From CAZRVH01 sp964603635 (GTDB taxonomy: Bacteria > Patescibacteriota > Gracilibacteria > Peribacterales > Peribacteraceae): a stretch of 16,786 nt of DNA. The notes under the pieces are model-generated. The model saw nothing but the letters and a program-made list of their open reading frames with translations, searched no databases and had not been told where the DNA came from. Location of the stretch: contig CAZRVH010000020.1 in NCBI GenBank assembly GCA_964603635.1, forward strand, positions 1 through 16,786. Reading direction: 5' to 3'. Positions 6,944-13,090 of this stretch are shown one piece after another (within the stretch, counting starts at the first letter, position 1; every line of letters begins with the position of its first letter). The position numbers were made by a program, and so were the translations under genes.

Positions 6944-7037
6944 AAGATCCAAGTTCCAAAAAATCTCTTTGTGACTTCCCACCTGATACTTGGTATTTCA
7001 TCTTTCCTTGGTACTTGGAATTTAGCCCTTGGATTTT
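6898..7037. repeat. AAGTACCAAG-type repeats with inverted arms at the comEC 3' end
   Basis: Several degenerate units of AAGTACCAAG/AGATCCAAGT occur on the + strand (6898-6957) and in inverted form (6987-7036, with ACTTGGTA, CTTGGTACTTGG, CCTTGGAT). Arms 6917-6939 and 6989-7018 are related as an inverted repeat with a short gap. The array covers the last codons and stop of comEC and reaches to the end of the convergent methyltransferase gene. Confidence 0.7.
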
Positions 7038-7574
7038 CTACCAACGGTAGACATACACCCTCACCACCCTCCCTGATACCAATCGCACTTCCTCCACCGC
7101 CTCTTCCGTTTTCCCCGGAATTTTGAACGTGTTGGAGATCACGACCGTACCTGGGTGAAGCTCGCGATCGAATTTCCGCGCAAGATCGGCCATGACAGAC
7201 GGGAAGAGATACAGGAATACGCGGTCCGCCTTCGACACATCTTCTTTCAGCGCGTCCTTCAGCTTCAAAACGAACGGCGTGCGACGGACGACACGTCTCG
7301 CTTGGCTGAGCAGCCACACGGTGGGGATCACCTCACACCCGATCGCCGTCGCCTCTGGATGGATACGCAACACCTCCTGCAGCAGCCTGCCATCCCCCGC
7401 CCCCAGGTCGTACACAACTTCTTTTCCTTTCATGTCCGCCATGCGGATCATCGCGCGGATGACGGGATACGGCGTGGGAACGAACGGTACGGGATGGACG
7501 ATATGCCACGCGAACGTCACGCAGAGAAACAACGTGAGCAGCGTGGCAAAGCCGAGGGCGATGTCGATCAGCAT
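7038..7574 (-). CDS. Membrane-anchored class I SAM-dependent methyltransferase
   Basis: A 178-residue protein with one N-terminal membrane helix (about residues 4-26) and a short Rossmann-type methyltransferase domain. After the helix comes a PVPFVPTPYPVIRAMI segment, then VVYDLGAGDGRLLQEV (residues 53-68), the SAM-binding glycine motif, and GCEVIP (79-84) as the acidic strand-2 element. The VPTP...VV.DLG.GDGR pattern resembles the DOT1-like/aKMT family of small protein-lysine methyltransferases, but the target cannot be read from sequence. The ATG at 7574 is preferred over an upstream TTG at 7592, because the latter lies in the terminator T run, and because a TATGCT hexamer ends six bases before this ATG. 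It lies downstream of the DoxX-like gene on the same strand but is separated from it by a terminator, and is convergent with comEC. Confidence 0.8.
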   Translation of the reverse strand: MLIDIALGFATLLTLFLCVTFAWHIVHPVPFVPTPYPVIRAMIRMADMKGKEVVYDLGAGDGRLLQEVLRIHPEATAIGCEVIPTVWLLSQARRVVRRTPFVLKLKDALKEDVSKADRVFLYLFPSVMADLARKFDRELHPGTVVISNTFKIPGKTEEAVEEVRLVSGRVVRVYVYRW

Positions 7575-7590
7575 GCCGTCAGCATACTGC

Positions 7591-7617
7591 AAAAAAGCCC
7601 CGCTTTCGCAGGGCTTT
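7591..7617 (-). terminator. Intrinsic terminator of the DoxX-like gene
   Basis: On the minus strand AAAGCCC (7617-7611) pairs with GGGCTTT (7600-7594), with a ten-base loop that can add inner pairs, and runs into six T (7596-7591). It starts 15 bases beyond the DoxX stop codon and ends 17 bases before the ATG of the next gene. Confidence 0.85.
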
Positions 7618-7631
7618 GAAATGCGAGATGA

Positions 7632-8048
7632 TTATTTCTTTTTCTTCGGGGTCGACATCGATCCGTCGACGGACAAGACGCCTGCGCCCATGGTCATAAC
7701 GAGAACTGACACGGCGAGGAGGGCCAAGTCGAACTCCCATCCCGTTCCCTGGCTGCCGGCAAACGGTACCTTGAACATCGTGAGCTTCAAGGCGATGGCT
7801 CCGACCATGATGACGGACGTCAGGAGCGCTGCGATTTCCGTCCAGAGTCCGATGAGCAACGCGATTCCCGCGAGCGGCTCAAGAACGGCAAGGATCTGGA
7901 ACGTAATGCCCAGCCAAGACGGCATGTCCGCGGGAACGCCCGCGAAGAAAGCCCATTTCTGCTGGCCGTGGTAGATAAAAACGGCTGCGAGGGTAAGGCG
8001 TGCGACCAGCAATGCCCATCCCGAGTAGCTCTTGAACGAGGAAAGCAT
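7632..8048 (-). CDS. DoxX-family membrane protein
   Basis: A 138-residue integral membrane protein of the DoxX/SURF4-like family. The N-terminal ARLTLAAVFIYHGQQKW is the family hallmark, followed by four predicted helices (about 12-30, 46-66, 70-92, 106-126) and LEPLAGIALLIGLWTEIAA (broken here into the LEP..GI.L..G..T pattern of helix 2-3). Family members have been linked to redox homeostasis or to thiosulfate metabolism, but the biochemical role of this group is uncertain. The C-terminus ends in PKKKK after a polar stretch, which would sit on the cytoplasmic side. No ribosome site is visible before the ATG; an extended -10 (TGCTATGCT) lies at 8076-8084, giving a short pyrimidine-rich leader. 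It is divergent from rlmI and closed by a terminator at 7591-7617. Confidence 0.85.
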   Translation of the reverse strand: MLSSFKSYSGWALLVARLTLAAVFIYHGQQKWAFFAGVPADMPSWLGITFQILAVLEPLAGIALLIGLWTEIAALLTSVIMVGAIALKLTMFKVPFAGSQGTGWEFDLALLAVSVLVMTMGAGVLSVDGSMSTPKKKK

Positions 8049-8075
8049 AAAAGAGAGAAAGGAAAGAATGGGCGA

Positions 8076-8109
8076 AGCATAGCACCGTTTGACCCGATTG
8101 TGCTAGGGT
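8076..8109. promoter_or_regulatory. Divergent promoter pair for doxX-like gene and rlmI
   Basis: On the minus strand TG-C-TATGCT (8084-8076) and on the plus strand TG-C-TAGGGT (8101-8109) are two extended -10 elements facing away from each other. The outer sequences form an imperfect dyad (GCATAGCAC ... GTGCTAGGGTATGC). TTGACC at 8089-8094 is too close to act as the -35 for rlmI. Confidence 0.45.
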
Positions 8110-9291
8110 ATGCGGACCATGGCCTACCCTGTCCTCATCATCAAGCCCGAGCGCGACGTCCATTTGCGCCTGCGACACCACACGATTTATAAAACCGCGT
8201 TCGAGAAACTCGACGTGGAAAACGGCGCGATCGCCGAGGTGCGGGACAGCCAAGGTGAATTCCTGTGCTACGCGATGGTCAACACCCGCGCGTACATTTC
8301 GGGACGCGTGATTTCCTTCGAGCAGGAAGACCCGATGGTGACCCTGAAGAAGAACATCGAAAGCGCCATCGCCCTGCGGTCAGCGATGGGACTGTCGGAG
8401 AAGACCGACGCCGTGCGCCTCATCAACGCGGAGGGCGACGGCATTCCGGGGCTGATCGTTGACCGATACAAAGACGTGATCGTATTCCAGCTGACGACGC
8501 TCGGCATGGAGAAGATCAAGTCGTGGCTGGTAAACACGGTCGCCGCCATCACGGGGGTGAAGCTCCTCTACGAGAAATCGACGAGCGCCTCGCGCAAGGC
8601 CGAGGGCATGGAGCCGAAAGCAGGGTGGCTGCGCGGCAAAGGCGAAGACACGATCATCGTCCATGAAAATGGAATCAAATATGTCATCTCGCTGTCGAGC
8701 GGACAGAAGACGGGGCTGTTTTTAGACCAGCGCGAGATGCGCTCCATGGTGCGCAGCCTCGCCAAGGGAAAAACCGTCCTGGACGTGTGCAGCTACGTCG
8801 GCGGATTCTCCCTCTCCACGCTCGCGGGCGGCGCCCTGAGCGCCGACGCGGTGGACTACGACGCGGACGCGCTGGTGCGCGCGAAGGAACAAGCCGCACT
8901 CAACGGACTGACGGCAAACTTCGAGACCTACGAGCAAGACGCCTTCGATTTCCTCCGCCGGGAGCCGTTGCCGAAGACTTACGACTTCATCATTTTGGAT
9001 CCGCCCGCATTCGCGAAGAGCGCCGACGACATCGACGGCGCGAAGGGTTCGTACACGGACCTCAACCGCATGGCCTTTCAGAAGATCGCGCCGGGCGGAC
9101 TCCTGCTCACCTGTTCCTGCAGCTACCAAATGTCCCCCGAGATCTTCCAGACCGCGGTCTTCCACGCTGCCCTGCAGGCAAAACGCAACGTCCGCATCAT
9201 CCAGAAACATCACCTGGCGGCGGATCATCCGGTCAATTTATTTCATCCGGAGACTGACTATCTGAAAAGTTTATTGCTCTGGGTTGAATAA
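8110..9291 (+). CDS. rlmI: RlmI-type 23S rRNA (cytosine-C5) methyltransferase
   Basis: Class I SAM-dependent methyltransferase of the RlmI family, which in E. coli makes m5C1962 in 23S rRNA. 393 residues, close to the family norm. Residues about 5-80 are a PUA-like RNA-binding domain; LINAEGDGIPGLIVDRY (104-120) and TGLFLDQREMR (201-211) are family-specific. The catalytic domain has VLDVCSYVGGFSLS (223-236, SAM motif), YDFIILDPPAFAKS (291-304, motif IV) and LLLTCSCSY (331-339, with the catalytic cysteine region). The ending AADHPVNLFHP fits the family C-terminus. ATG 8110 and ATG 8119 are both possible; neither has a good ribosome site, and a TAGGGT hexamer sits at 8104-8109. The last 20 codons are AT-rich and are repeated in recoded form 106 bases downstream, so the present 3' end looks imported. 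Confidence 0.92.
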   Translation: MRTMAYPVLIIKPERDVHLRLRHHTIYKTAFEKLDVENGAIAEVRDSQGEFLCYAMVNTRAYISGRVISFEQEDPMVTLKKNIESAIALRSAMGLSEKTDAVRLINAEGDGIPGLIVDRYKDVIVFQLTTLGMEKIKSWLVNTVAAITGVKLLYEKSTSASRKAEGMEPKAGWLRGKGEDTIIVHENGIKYVISLSSGQKTGLFLDQREMRSMVRSLAKGKTVLDVCSYVGGFSLSTLAGGALSADAVDYDADALVRAKEQAALNGLTANFETYEQDAFDFLRREPLPKTYDFIILDPPAFAKSADDIDGAKGSYTDLNRMAFQKIAPGGLLLTCSCSYQMSPEIFQTAVFHAALQAKRNVRIIQKHHLAADHPVNLFHPETDYLKSLLLWVE

Positions 9292-9337
9292 TTGGCCATC
9301 CCGCCTGCCCGCCGTAGCTCCGCAAGAGCGAAGGCGG
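9232..9337 (+). mobile_element. Putative 106-bp insertion: recoded rlmI tail plus GC-rich hairpin
   Basis: The segment starts at the Val codon of the rlmI ending, carries 19 sense codons and the stop in unusual codons (TTA, TTG, AAT, TTT, GTT), a short spacer (TTGGCCAT) and a hairpin. It ends where the second copy of the same coding tail begins at 9338. The offset between copies is exactly 106 bases. That it is a discrete inserted element is my inference. Confidence 0.55.
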
Positions 9338-9338
9338 G
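9300..9338. repeat. GC-rich hairpin repeat (CCCGCC ... GGCGGG)
   Basis: CCCGCC (9308-9313) pairs with GGCGGG (9333-9338); inside, GCTC (9317-9320) pairs with GAGC (9326-9329) around a CGCAA loop. A second CCCGCC at 9300-9305 is an alternative left arm. I recall similar CCCGCC-CGTAGC-GCGAAG-GGCGGG hairpins as dispersed repeats in Patescibacteria, but cannot verify this here. Confidence 0.75.
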
Positions 9339-9397
9339 TGAACCTGTTCCATCCGGAAACCGATTACCTGAAGAGCCTGCTCCTGTGGGTGGAGTAA
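9338..9397 (+). pseudogene. Stranded second copy of the last 20 codons of rlmI
   Basis: GTG AAC CTG TTC ... GTG GAG TAA reads VNLFHPETDYLKSLLLWVE and stop, identical in amino acids to the end of the intact gene at 9232-9291. Fifteen of 20 codons differ (18 of 60 bases) and every difference is synonymous. The codons here (CTG, CTC, AAC, AAG, GAG) match the style of the rest of rlmI, so this is probably the original gene end. It has no start or ribosome site and should not be translated. Confidence 0.9.
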
Positions 9398-9403
9398 TAC
9401 GAA

Positions 9404-9423
9404 AAAGGCCCCGAAGGGCCTTT
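9404..9423. terminator. Bidirectional intrinsic terminator between rlmI and the beta-repeat gene
   Basis: AAAGGCCC (9404-9411), loop CGAA, GGGCCTTT (9416-9423). On the minus strand it is followed by five T (9406-9402), 21 bases beyond the stop of the beta-repeat protein. On the plus strand it follows the stranded rlmI tail, with a shorter T run. This supports the view that the downstream copy was once the true gene end. Confidence 0.85.
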
Positions 9424-9444
9424 CATCGTTGGTTTTTAGGATTG

Positions 9445-11517
9445 CTAACCCTTCTTCATCATACGTTCCTTCGCGCGCTCCAAGGCTTTCTGCTTCATGA
9501 GCTTGGCAATCTTCAACCGTTCTTCGCGACGAACCTTCGCGTCGGATGGTTTCACCGTTCCAATAGGCTTGCGTATCGGTTTCACGGTGGGGATAGCACG
9601 GCCGCCTCCTCCGCCGCCCCCACCCGAACTCCTGCGCCCTCCGCCTCCCCCGCTGGTACCGGACGAGGTACTGGAAGCAACGTCGAAGTTCCAGCCGGTG
9701 TTATTGCCGCTATCGACGCATCCATAGCTCACGCCGCAATAGAAAGTAGTTGCGTTCGTATTCGTCGCGTCTTTCACATCCAAGTTTGCAACGGAGCGCG
9801 TACCCTGGGGATTAATGCTCCAAGTAGTGCCTGCGGAGGAAGAACGAACAAGCAGTTTGCCGCTCGGAACACCGCCCAACGTGAGCGTATTTGTGATGAT
9901 CGTAGTGGATCCAGCCTCCATGGTGAGGGTATAGCTTGCCGCGACGGCCTTCGTGAGTCCGGGAAATGTGAAGGAACCGGTGATCGCCTGATCCGTACCG
10001 TCGAGAATCGTTGTTCCGGCAGACTGGGTAAAGACTCCGGAAGCACCAAGCGCGAGATCCCCCGCAATGACGATGGCGCCGTTCGTCGTAAGCGATGCCT
10101 GTGCGGCGTTCGCAATGGAAAGATCGTCATCGATATCCATGGCAAGCGAGTTTGTGGCAAGATCAAGGTTTCCAAGCGTGACGGTAAGATCTCCGTTGAT
10201 ATCCAAATCCCCACCCGCGACTACGATATCGTCGCTCGTACCGCCTCCCGTGTTGTTGATCGTGAGGTTGTAGAGGGCCTGTCCGTCGATATCGAAGGCC
10301 TGGTCCGACGTGCCGTCCAGGGTAAACGTACCGGCGGATACGGTCATGGTCGCCGCATCGCCCAAGGTGACGTTTCCCGTGACGTTGACGTTACTATCCG
10401 TGGTCAGCGTCGCCTGCGCGGCATCCGCAAGGGTGATGGATCCGTTCACGTCCATGGTTTCCGAGTTCGTCGCGAGATCCAAGTTACCGGCCGTGACCGT
10501 CAGGTCGCCCCCGAGAATGACCTGGCCATCGGCCGCGATGATGATGTCATCACTCGTGCCTCCGCCCGTATTATTCAAAGTGAGGTTCACCAATGACTGG
10601 CCATCCAAATCGATCGTCTGGTCGGCCGTTCCGTTCAATGTCAGCGTACCGGCGTTCACCGTGATGGAGGCGGCGTCGTTCACGGTGATATTGCCCGCGA
10701 CGGTGATATCGGAGTTCGTGCCGAGGGTAGCCTGCGCGGCATTGGCGAGCGTGAAGTTTCCGGCGATTGTCATCGCCTCCGTATTCGTAATGAGATCCAG
10801 GTTTCCAAGCGTGATAAGAACGTTTCCCGCGGCGACAACCGTACTGCCGTTCGCAATGACGATGTCATCGCTATTGCCGCCTCCCGTGTTGTTGAGCGTG
10901 AGATTATAAAGCGTTTTCGCGCCGAAGTTGACGGCCTGGTCGGCGTTACCGTTCAGGACGAACGTTCCGTTATTGTGCGTGAAGGTGACTCCGCCTCCGG
11001 ACGTGATGGCAACGGTCGTGCTGGCGGAAAGGTTTCCGTCTCCCGCGGTAAAGGCTCCGGCCGTGATCGTGAAACTGGTCGTGGTGATATCCGTTCCACC
11101 GGCGGCGCTTCCGACCCACGTTCCCCCCGCCTGCGTGTAACCGGATGAACCGATCGTGACGTCATTACCGCTTCCCTGCGAAATCTGTCCGGTATAGCCG
11201 CTCTGGATACTGACTCCCTGCACCGACATCGTAGAAGTAATAATCGCGCCGTTGTCGCAATCAGGATCAAAGATCATGACGTCGCTGGCACCCGGGATGG
11301 TTCCGTCTCCGCCGCCGTTGTTGCAGGCGCCCGGATTCGTCGTACTCCAATCGTTTGCGTTTCCATTCAAGGCATCGCCGTTGCCGCCGACCCAATACAG
11401 GTTGGCCGCATGCGTTGCCGGAGTGAACGACAAAAATCCAAGGATCGTTGCGCCTGCGACAAGCGAACGTTTCGCGAATGCCCGCGCAGCAGTGAACGTA
11501 GATGCGAATGTATCCAT
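9445..11517 (-). CDS. Large secreted beta-repeat surface protein with poly-Gly linker and basic tail
   Basis: A 690-residue exported protein. Residues 1-38 form a signal peptide (basic ARAFAKR, hydrophobic LVAGATILGFLSF, cleavage near THA). NLYWVGGNGDALNGNANDW (39-57) is a beta-strand start common in secreted repeat proteins. Three tandem units of 106 residues begin at 184, 290 and 396 (core: L.LNGTADQ, LYNLTLNNTGGGTSDDI, GNLDLATNSE, LADAAQATL), with a fading fourth at 501. The spacing and the T/N/G/D content suggest a right-handed beta-helix or adhesin fibre. Residues 594-609 hold a Cys pair and DSGNNTGWNF. Then follow a Ser/Gly linker (614-640, up to eight Gly in a row) and a strongly basic helical tail (641-690). 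There is no LPXTG, SLH or autotransporter barrel; the basic tail may be a retention or sorting signal, which is inference. No ribosome site precedes the ATG. Confidence 0.85.
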   Translation of the reverse strand: MDTFASTFTAARAFAKRSLVAGATILGFLSFTPATHAANLYWVGGNGDALNGNANDWSTTNPGACNNGGGDGTIPGASDVMIFDPDCDNGAIITSTMSVQGVSIQSGYTGQISQGSGNDVTIGSSGYTQAGGTWVGSAAGGTDITTTSFTITAGAFTAGDGNLSASTTVAITSGGGVTFTHNNGTFVLNGNADQAVNFGAKTLYNLTLNNTGGGNSDDIVIANGSTVVAAGNVLITLGNLDLITNTEAMTIAGNFTLANAAQATLGTNSDITVAGNITVNDAASITVNAGTLTLNGTADQTIDLDGQSLVNLTLNNTGGGTSDDIIIAADGQVILGGDLTVTAGNLDLATNSETMDVNGSITLADAAQATLTTDSNVNVTGNVTLGDAATMTVSAGTFTLDGTSDQAFDIDGQALYNLTINNTGGGTSDDIVVAGGDLDINGDLTVTLGNLDLATNSLAMDIDDDLSIANAAQASLTTNGAIVIAGDLALGASGVFTQSAGTTILDGTDQAITGSFTFPGLTKAVAASYTLTMEAGSTTIITNTLTLGGVPSGKLLVRSSSAGTTWSINPQGTRSVANLDVKDATNTNATTFYCGVSYGCVDSGNNTGWNFDVASSTSSGTSGGGGGRRSSGGGGGGGGRAIPTVKPIRKPIGTVKPSDAKVRREERLKIAKLMKQKALERAKERMMKKG
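10018..10968 (-). repeat. Three tandem ~318-bp coding repeats
   Basis: Units at 10968-10651, 10650-10333 and 10332-10018 encode the 106-residue repeats of the beta-repeat protein. DNA similarity is highest around the LTLNNTGGGTSDDI and GNLDLATNS blocks. The third unit is slightly shorter, consistent with expansion followed by drift. Confidence 0.8.
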
Positions 11518-11837
11518 AATAAAGAAATGGAAGGGATCAACGTCTATTCTTCCAAATGTTCCGTGACAGAGACAGGACTTCCCTCTTCACGAAAAAAGGT
11601 ATTGTGATGAAATGGCTTGGCCCCGAAAAAATCCGCAGGGCACCTTGAGTAAAAAAATGATCGGATTACATCTAACAGATGCCAAAAAGAAAATAGGATA
11701 ATGCATCGTAAAATAATGGAAGGACTACAAAGAAAGCAGGGAAAATAAGCATTGCTTGATAAATGACTTTCGTATGTTTCATACGACGACAAGGGCAGCT
11801 CGTGCATAAAGCATCCGCGGAGTGATAGGATGGAGAC
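11518..11837. other. 320-base divergent intergenic region, AT-rich, with a small dyad
   Basis: No convincing gene on either strand. It separates the beta-repeat gene (-) from the glyoxalase-fold gene (+) and must hold both promoters. 11640-11770 is AT-rich. TCGTATG-TTT-CATACGA at 11770-11786 is a perfect 7-bp dyad with a 3-base centre, a possible operator. TG-A-TAGGAT at 11823-11831 is an extended -10 whose end is six bases before the ATG at 11838. Confidence 0.5.
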
Positions 11838-12260
11838 ATGAAACCAGCCGTCTCCCTCATCACGCTCGGCGTCACGGACTTCGACGCTTCCCTCTCGTTT
11901 TACAAAGACACCCTCGGATGGAAAACCGAAGCAAAACATGGCGACCCCGTCGCGTTCTTCCAGCTGAACAACATCGTGCTGGGATTGTTTCCGAGGACGG
12001 AGCTGGCGAAAGACGCGAAGATGCTGAATGACGGATCCGGCTTCCCCGGTTTCAGCCTGGCGCATAACCTGGGAAGCATGGAAGAAGTGGACGCGCTGTT
12101 CGCTGATCTTCAAACCAAAAACGTCGAGATCGTGAAACCTCCGGAGAAAGTGTTCTGGGGAGGGTACAGCGGATACTTCAAAGATCCGGACGGCTTCCTG
12201 TGGGAAGTCGCCTGGAATCCCGGTTGGACGTTGAATCCTGATTGTACGGTCACCCTCTGA
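11838..12260 (+). CDS. VOC (glyoxalase/bleomycin resistance) fold protein
   Basis: A 140-residue single-domain pair of beta-alpha-beta-beta-beta modules of the vicinal oxygen chelate superfamily. The first module has LGVTDFDASLSFYKDTLGW (residues 10-28); the second ends with GYFKDPDGFLWEVAWNP (112-128), where Glu123 is the usual metal ligand. Members include glyoxalase I, dioxygenases and antibiotic-binding proteins; close relatives of this YDXDG.LWE type are mostly of unknown substrate. The gene is monocistronic and convergent with the HD hydrolase (60-base gap, no clear terminator). TAGGAT (11826-11831) lies six bases before the ATG, so the message may be leaderless; AGGA at 11827-11830 could also serve as a weak ribosome site. 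It ends in TGA. Confidence 0.85.
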   Translation: MKPAVSLITLGVTDFDASLSFYKDTLGWKTEAKHGDPVAFFQLNNIVLGLFPRTELAKDAKMLNDGSGFPGFSLAHNLGSMEEVDALFADLQTKNVEIVKPPEKVFWGGYSGYFKDPDGFLWEVAWNPGWTLNPDCTVTL

Positions 12261-12319
12261 CGCCGGACATCCCGTACGCCGCGATGCCAACCGGCGATGG
12301 CATGGCAATGACGGGCGGA

Positions 12320-12976
12320 TTACCTTTCTCCGTTCCATTCATCATGAAACTCCGACAGGAACGCAAGCATGTACCGATGGCGTCCCTCTGCCAATTTTTT
12401 GCCTGCATCGGTATTCATCCGGTCTTTCAAAAGAAGTAATTTCTCGTGGAAATGCGCAATGGTAGAGCCCGTGTTTTTCTTGTATTCCTCGAAACTTCCA
12501 TGAAGGGTAACAGCCTCTTCCGGATTCCATAACGCCCGGCTTTTATGCCCTCCGTACGCGAAGGCCCGCGCGATACCAAGGGCACCGATGGCATCGAGCC
12601 GGTCGGCATCCTGGACGATCATTCCTTCCTTGGTGGACATGGAAGTGGCAACGCCCGCGCCTTTGTAGGAAATATGGGCGATGATGTCGCACACATGCGC
12701 GATGACCGCTTCTTCCACTGACTGGCTCTCCAGCCACGCACGGGCCGCATCGGGACCCGCGTTCTCATTGCCGCCGTGGAATTTCCAGTCGGCGATGTCA
12801 TGCAAGAGCGCGGCCAACTCGACGACGAAGCGATCCGCATCCGCCTCAAGATCCGCAAGGCGCAGGGCCGTATTTCTCACGCGGCCTATGTGCCACCAAT
12901 CATGGCCGCTGCCGTCGCCTTCCAGGACGGAACGAACGTGCGATTCGGTTTTCGCGATGATATCGGCATGTGTCAT
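12320..12976 (-). CDS. HD-domain phosphohydrolase (YpgQ-like)
   Basis: A 218-residue metal-dependent phosphohydrolase of the HD superfamily. The metal ligands are visible: HDWWHIGRV (His25/His29 region), LLHDIADWK with the HD pair at His59-Asp60, and QDADRLDAIGALGIARAF with Asp125. This order and the DADRLDA block match the YpgQ/YedJ subgroup, for which a nucleotide (d)NTP pyrophosphohydrolase activity has been reported in B. subtilis YpgQ. Its likely role is nucleotide or nucleotide-derivative hydrolysis in the cytoplasm. The ATG at 12976 has no ribosome site; TAGAAT (12989-12984 on the minus strand) ends seven bases upstream. It is divergent from the flavoprotein gene, with 114 bases between the starts. 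Confidence 0.88.
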   Translation of the reverse strand: MTHADIIAKTESHVRSVLEGDGSGHDWWHIGRVRNTALRLADLEADADRFVVELAALLHDIADWKFHGGNENAGPDAARAWLESQSVEEAVIAHVCDIIAHISYKGAGVATSMSTKEGMIVQDADRLDAIGALGIARAFAYGGHKSRALWNPEEAVTLHGSFEEYKKNTGSTIAHFHEKLLLLKDRMNTDAGKKLAEGRHRYMLAFLSEFHDEWNGER

Positions 12977-13090
12977 GGGTGCGATTCTACAGGCTTGCGA
13001 CTGTCATCTCCATCAAAGAGTCTTGGTGAAAACGCCCGGCCGGAGGAAAGAACGGATGCAACGCAGACACTTTCGGTCTATGCTTTCGCC

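Noticed and set aside
9232..9397. Diversity-generating retroelement template/variable repeat pair
   Set aside because: Differences are not limited to adenines, all are synonymous, and there is no reverse transcriptase in the window.
9232..9397. attL/attR of a classical integrative element
   Set aside because: Such sites are identical repeats; these copies differ by 18 of 60 bases and the insert is only 106 bp with no integrase.
9292..10596. 434-residue plus-strand open frame starting at the rlmI stop
   Set aside because: It has no ribosome site, runs through the hairpin and terminator, and is antisense to the signal-peptide-bearing repeat protein; its apparent repeats mirror that gene.
10018..10968. 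CRISPR-like array
   Set aside because: The regular repeats are coding, 318 bp long and adjacent, without short repeats and unique spacers.
12276..12304. Possible terminator between the convergent VOC and HD genes (ATGCCA ... TGGCAT)
   Set aside because: Six-base stem without a T run on either strand.
11544..12338. 264-residue minus-strand open frame across the divergent spacer and glyoxalase gene
   Set aside because: It covers an AT-rich promoter region and is antisense to a clear VOC protein.
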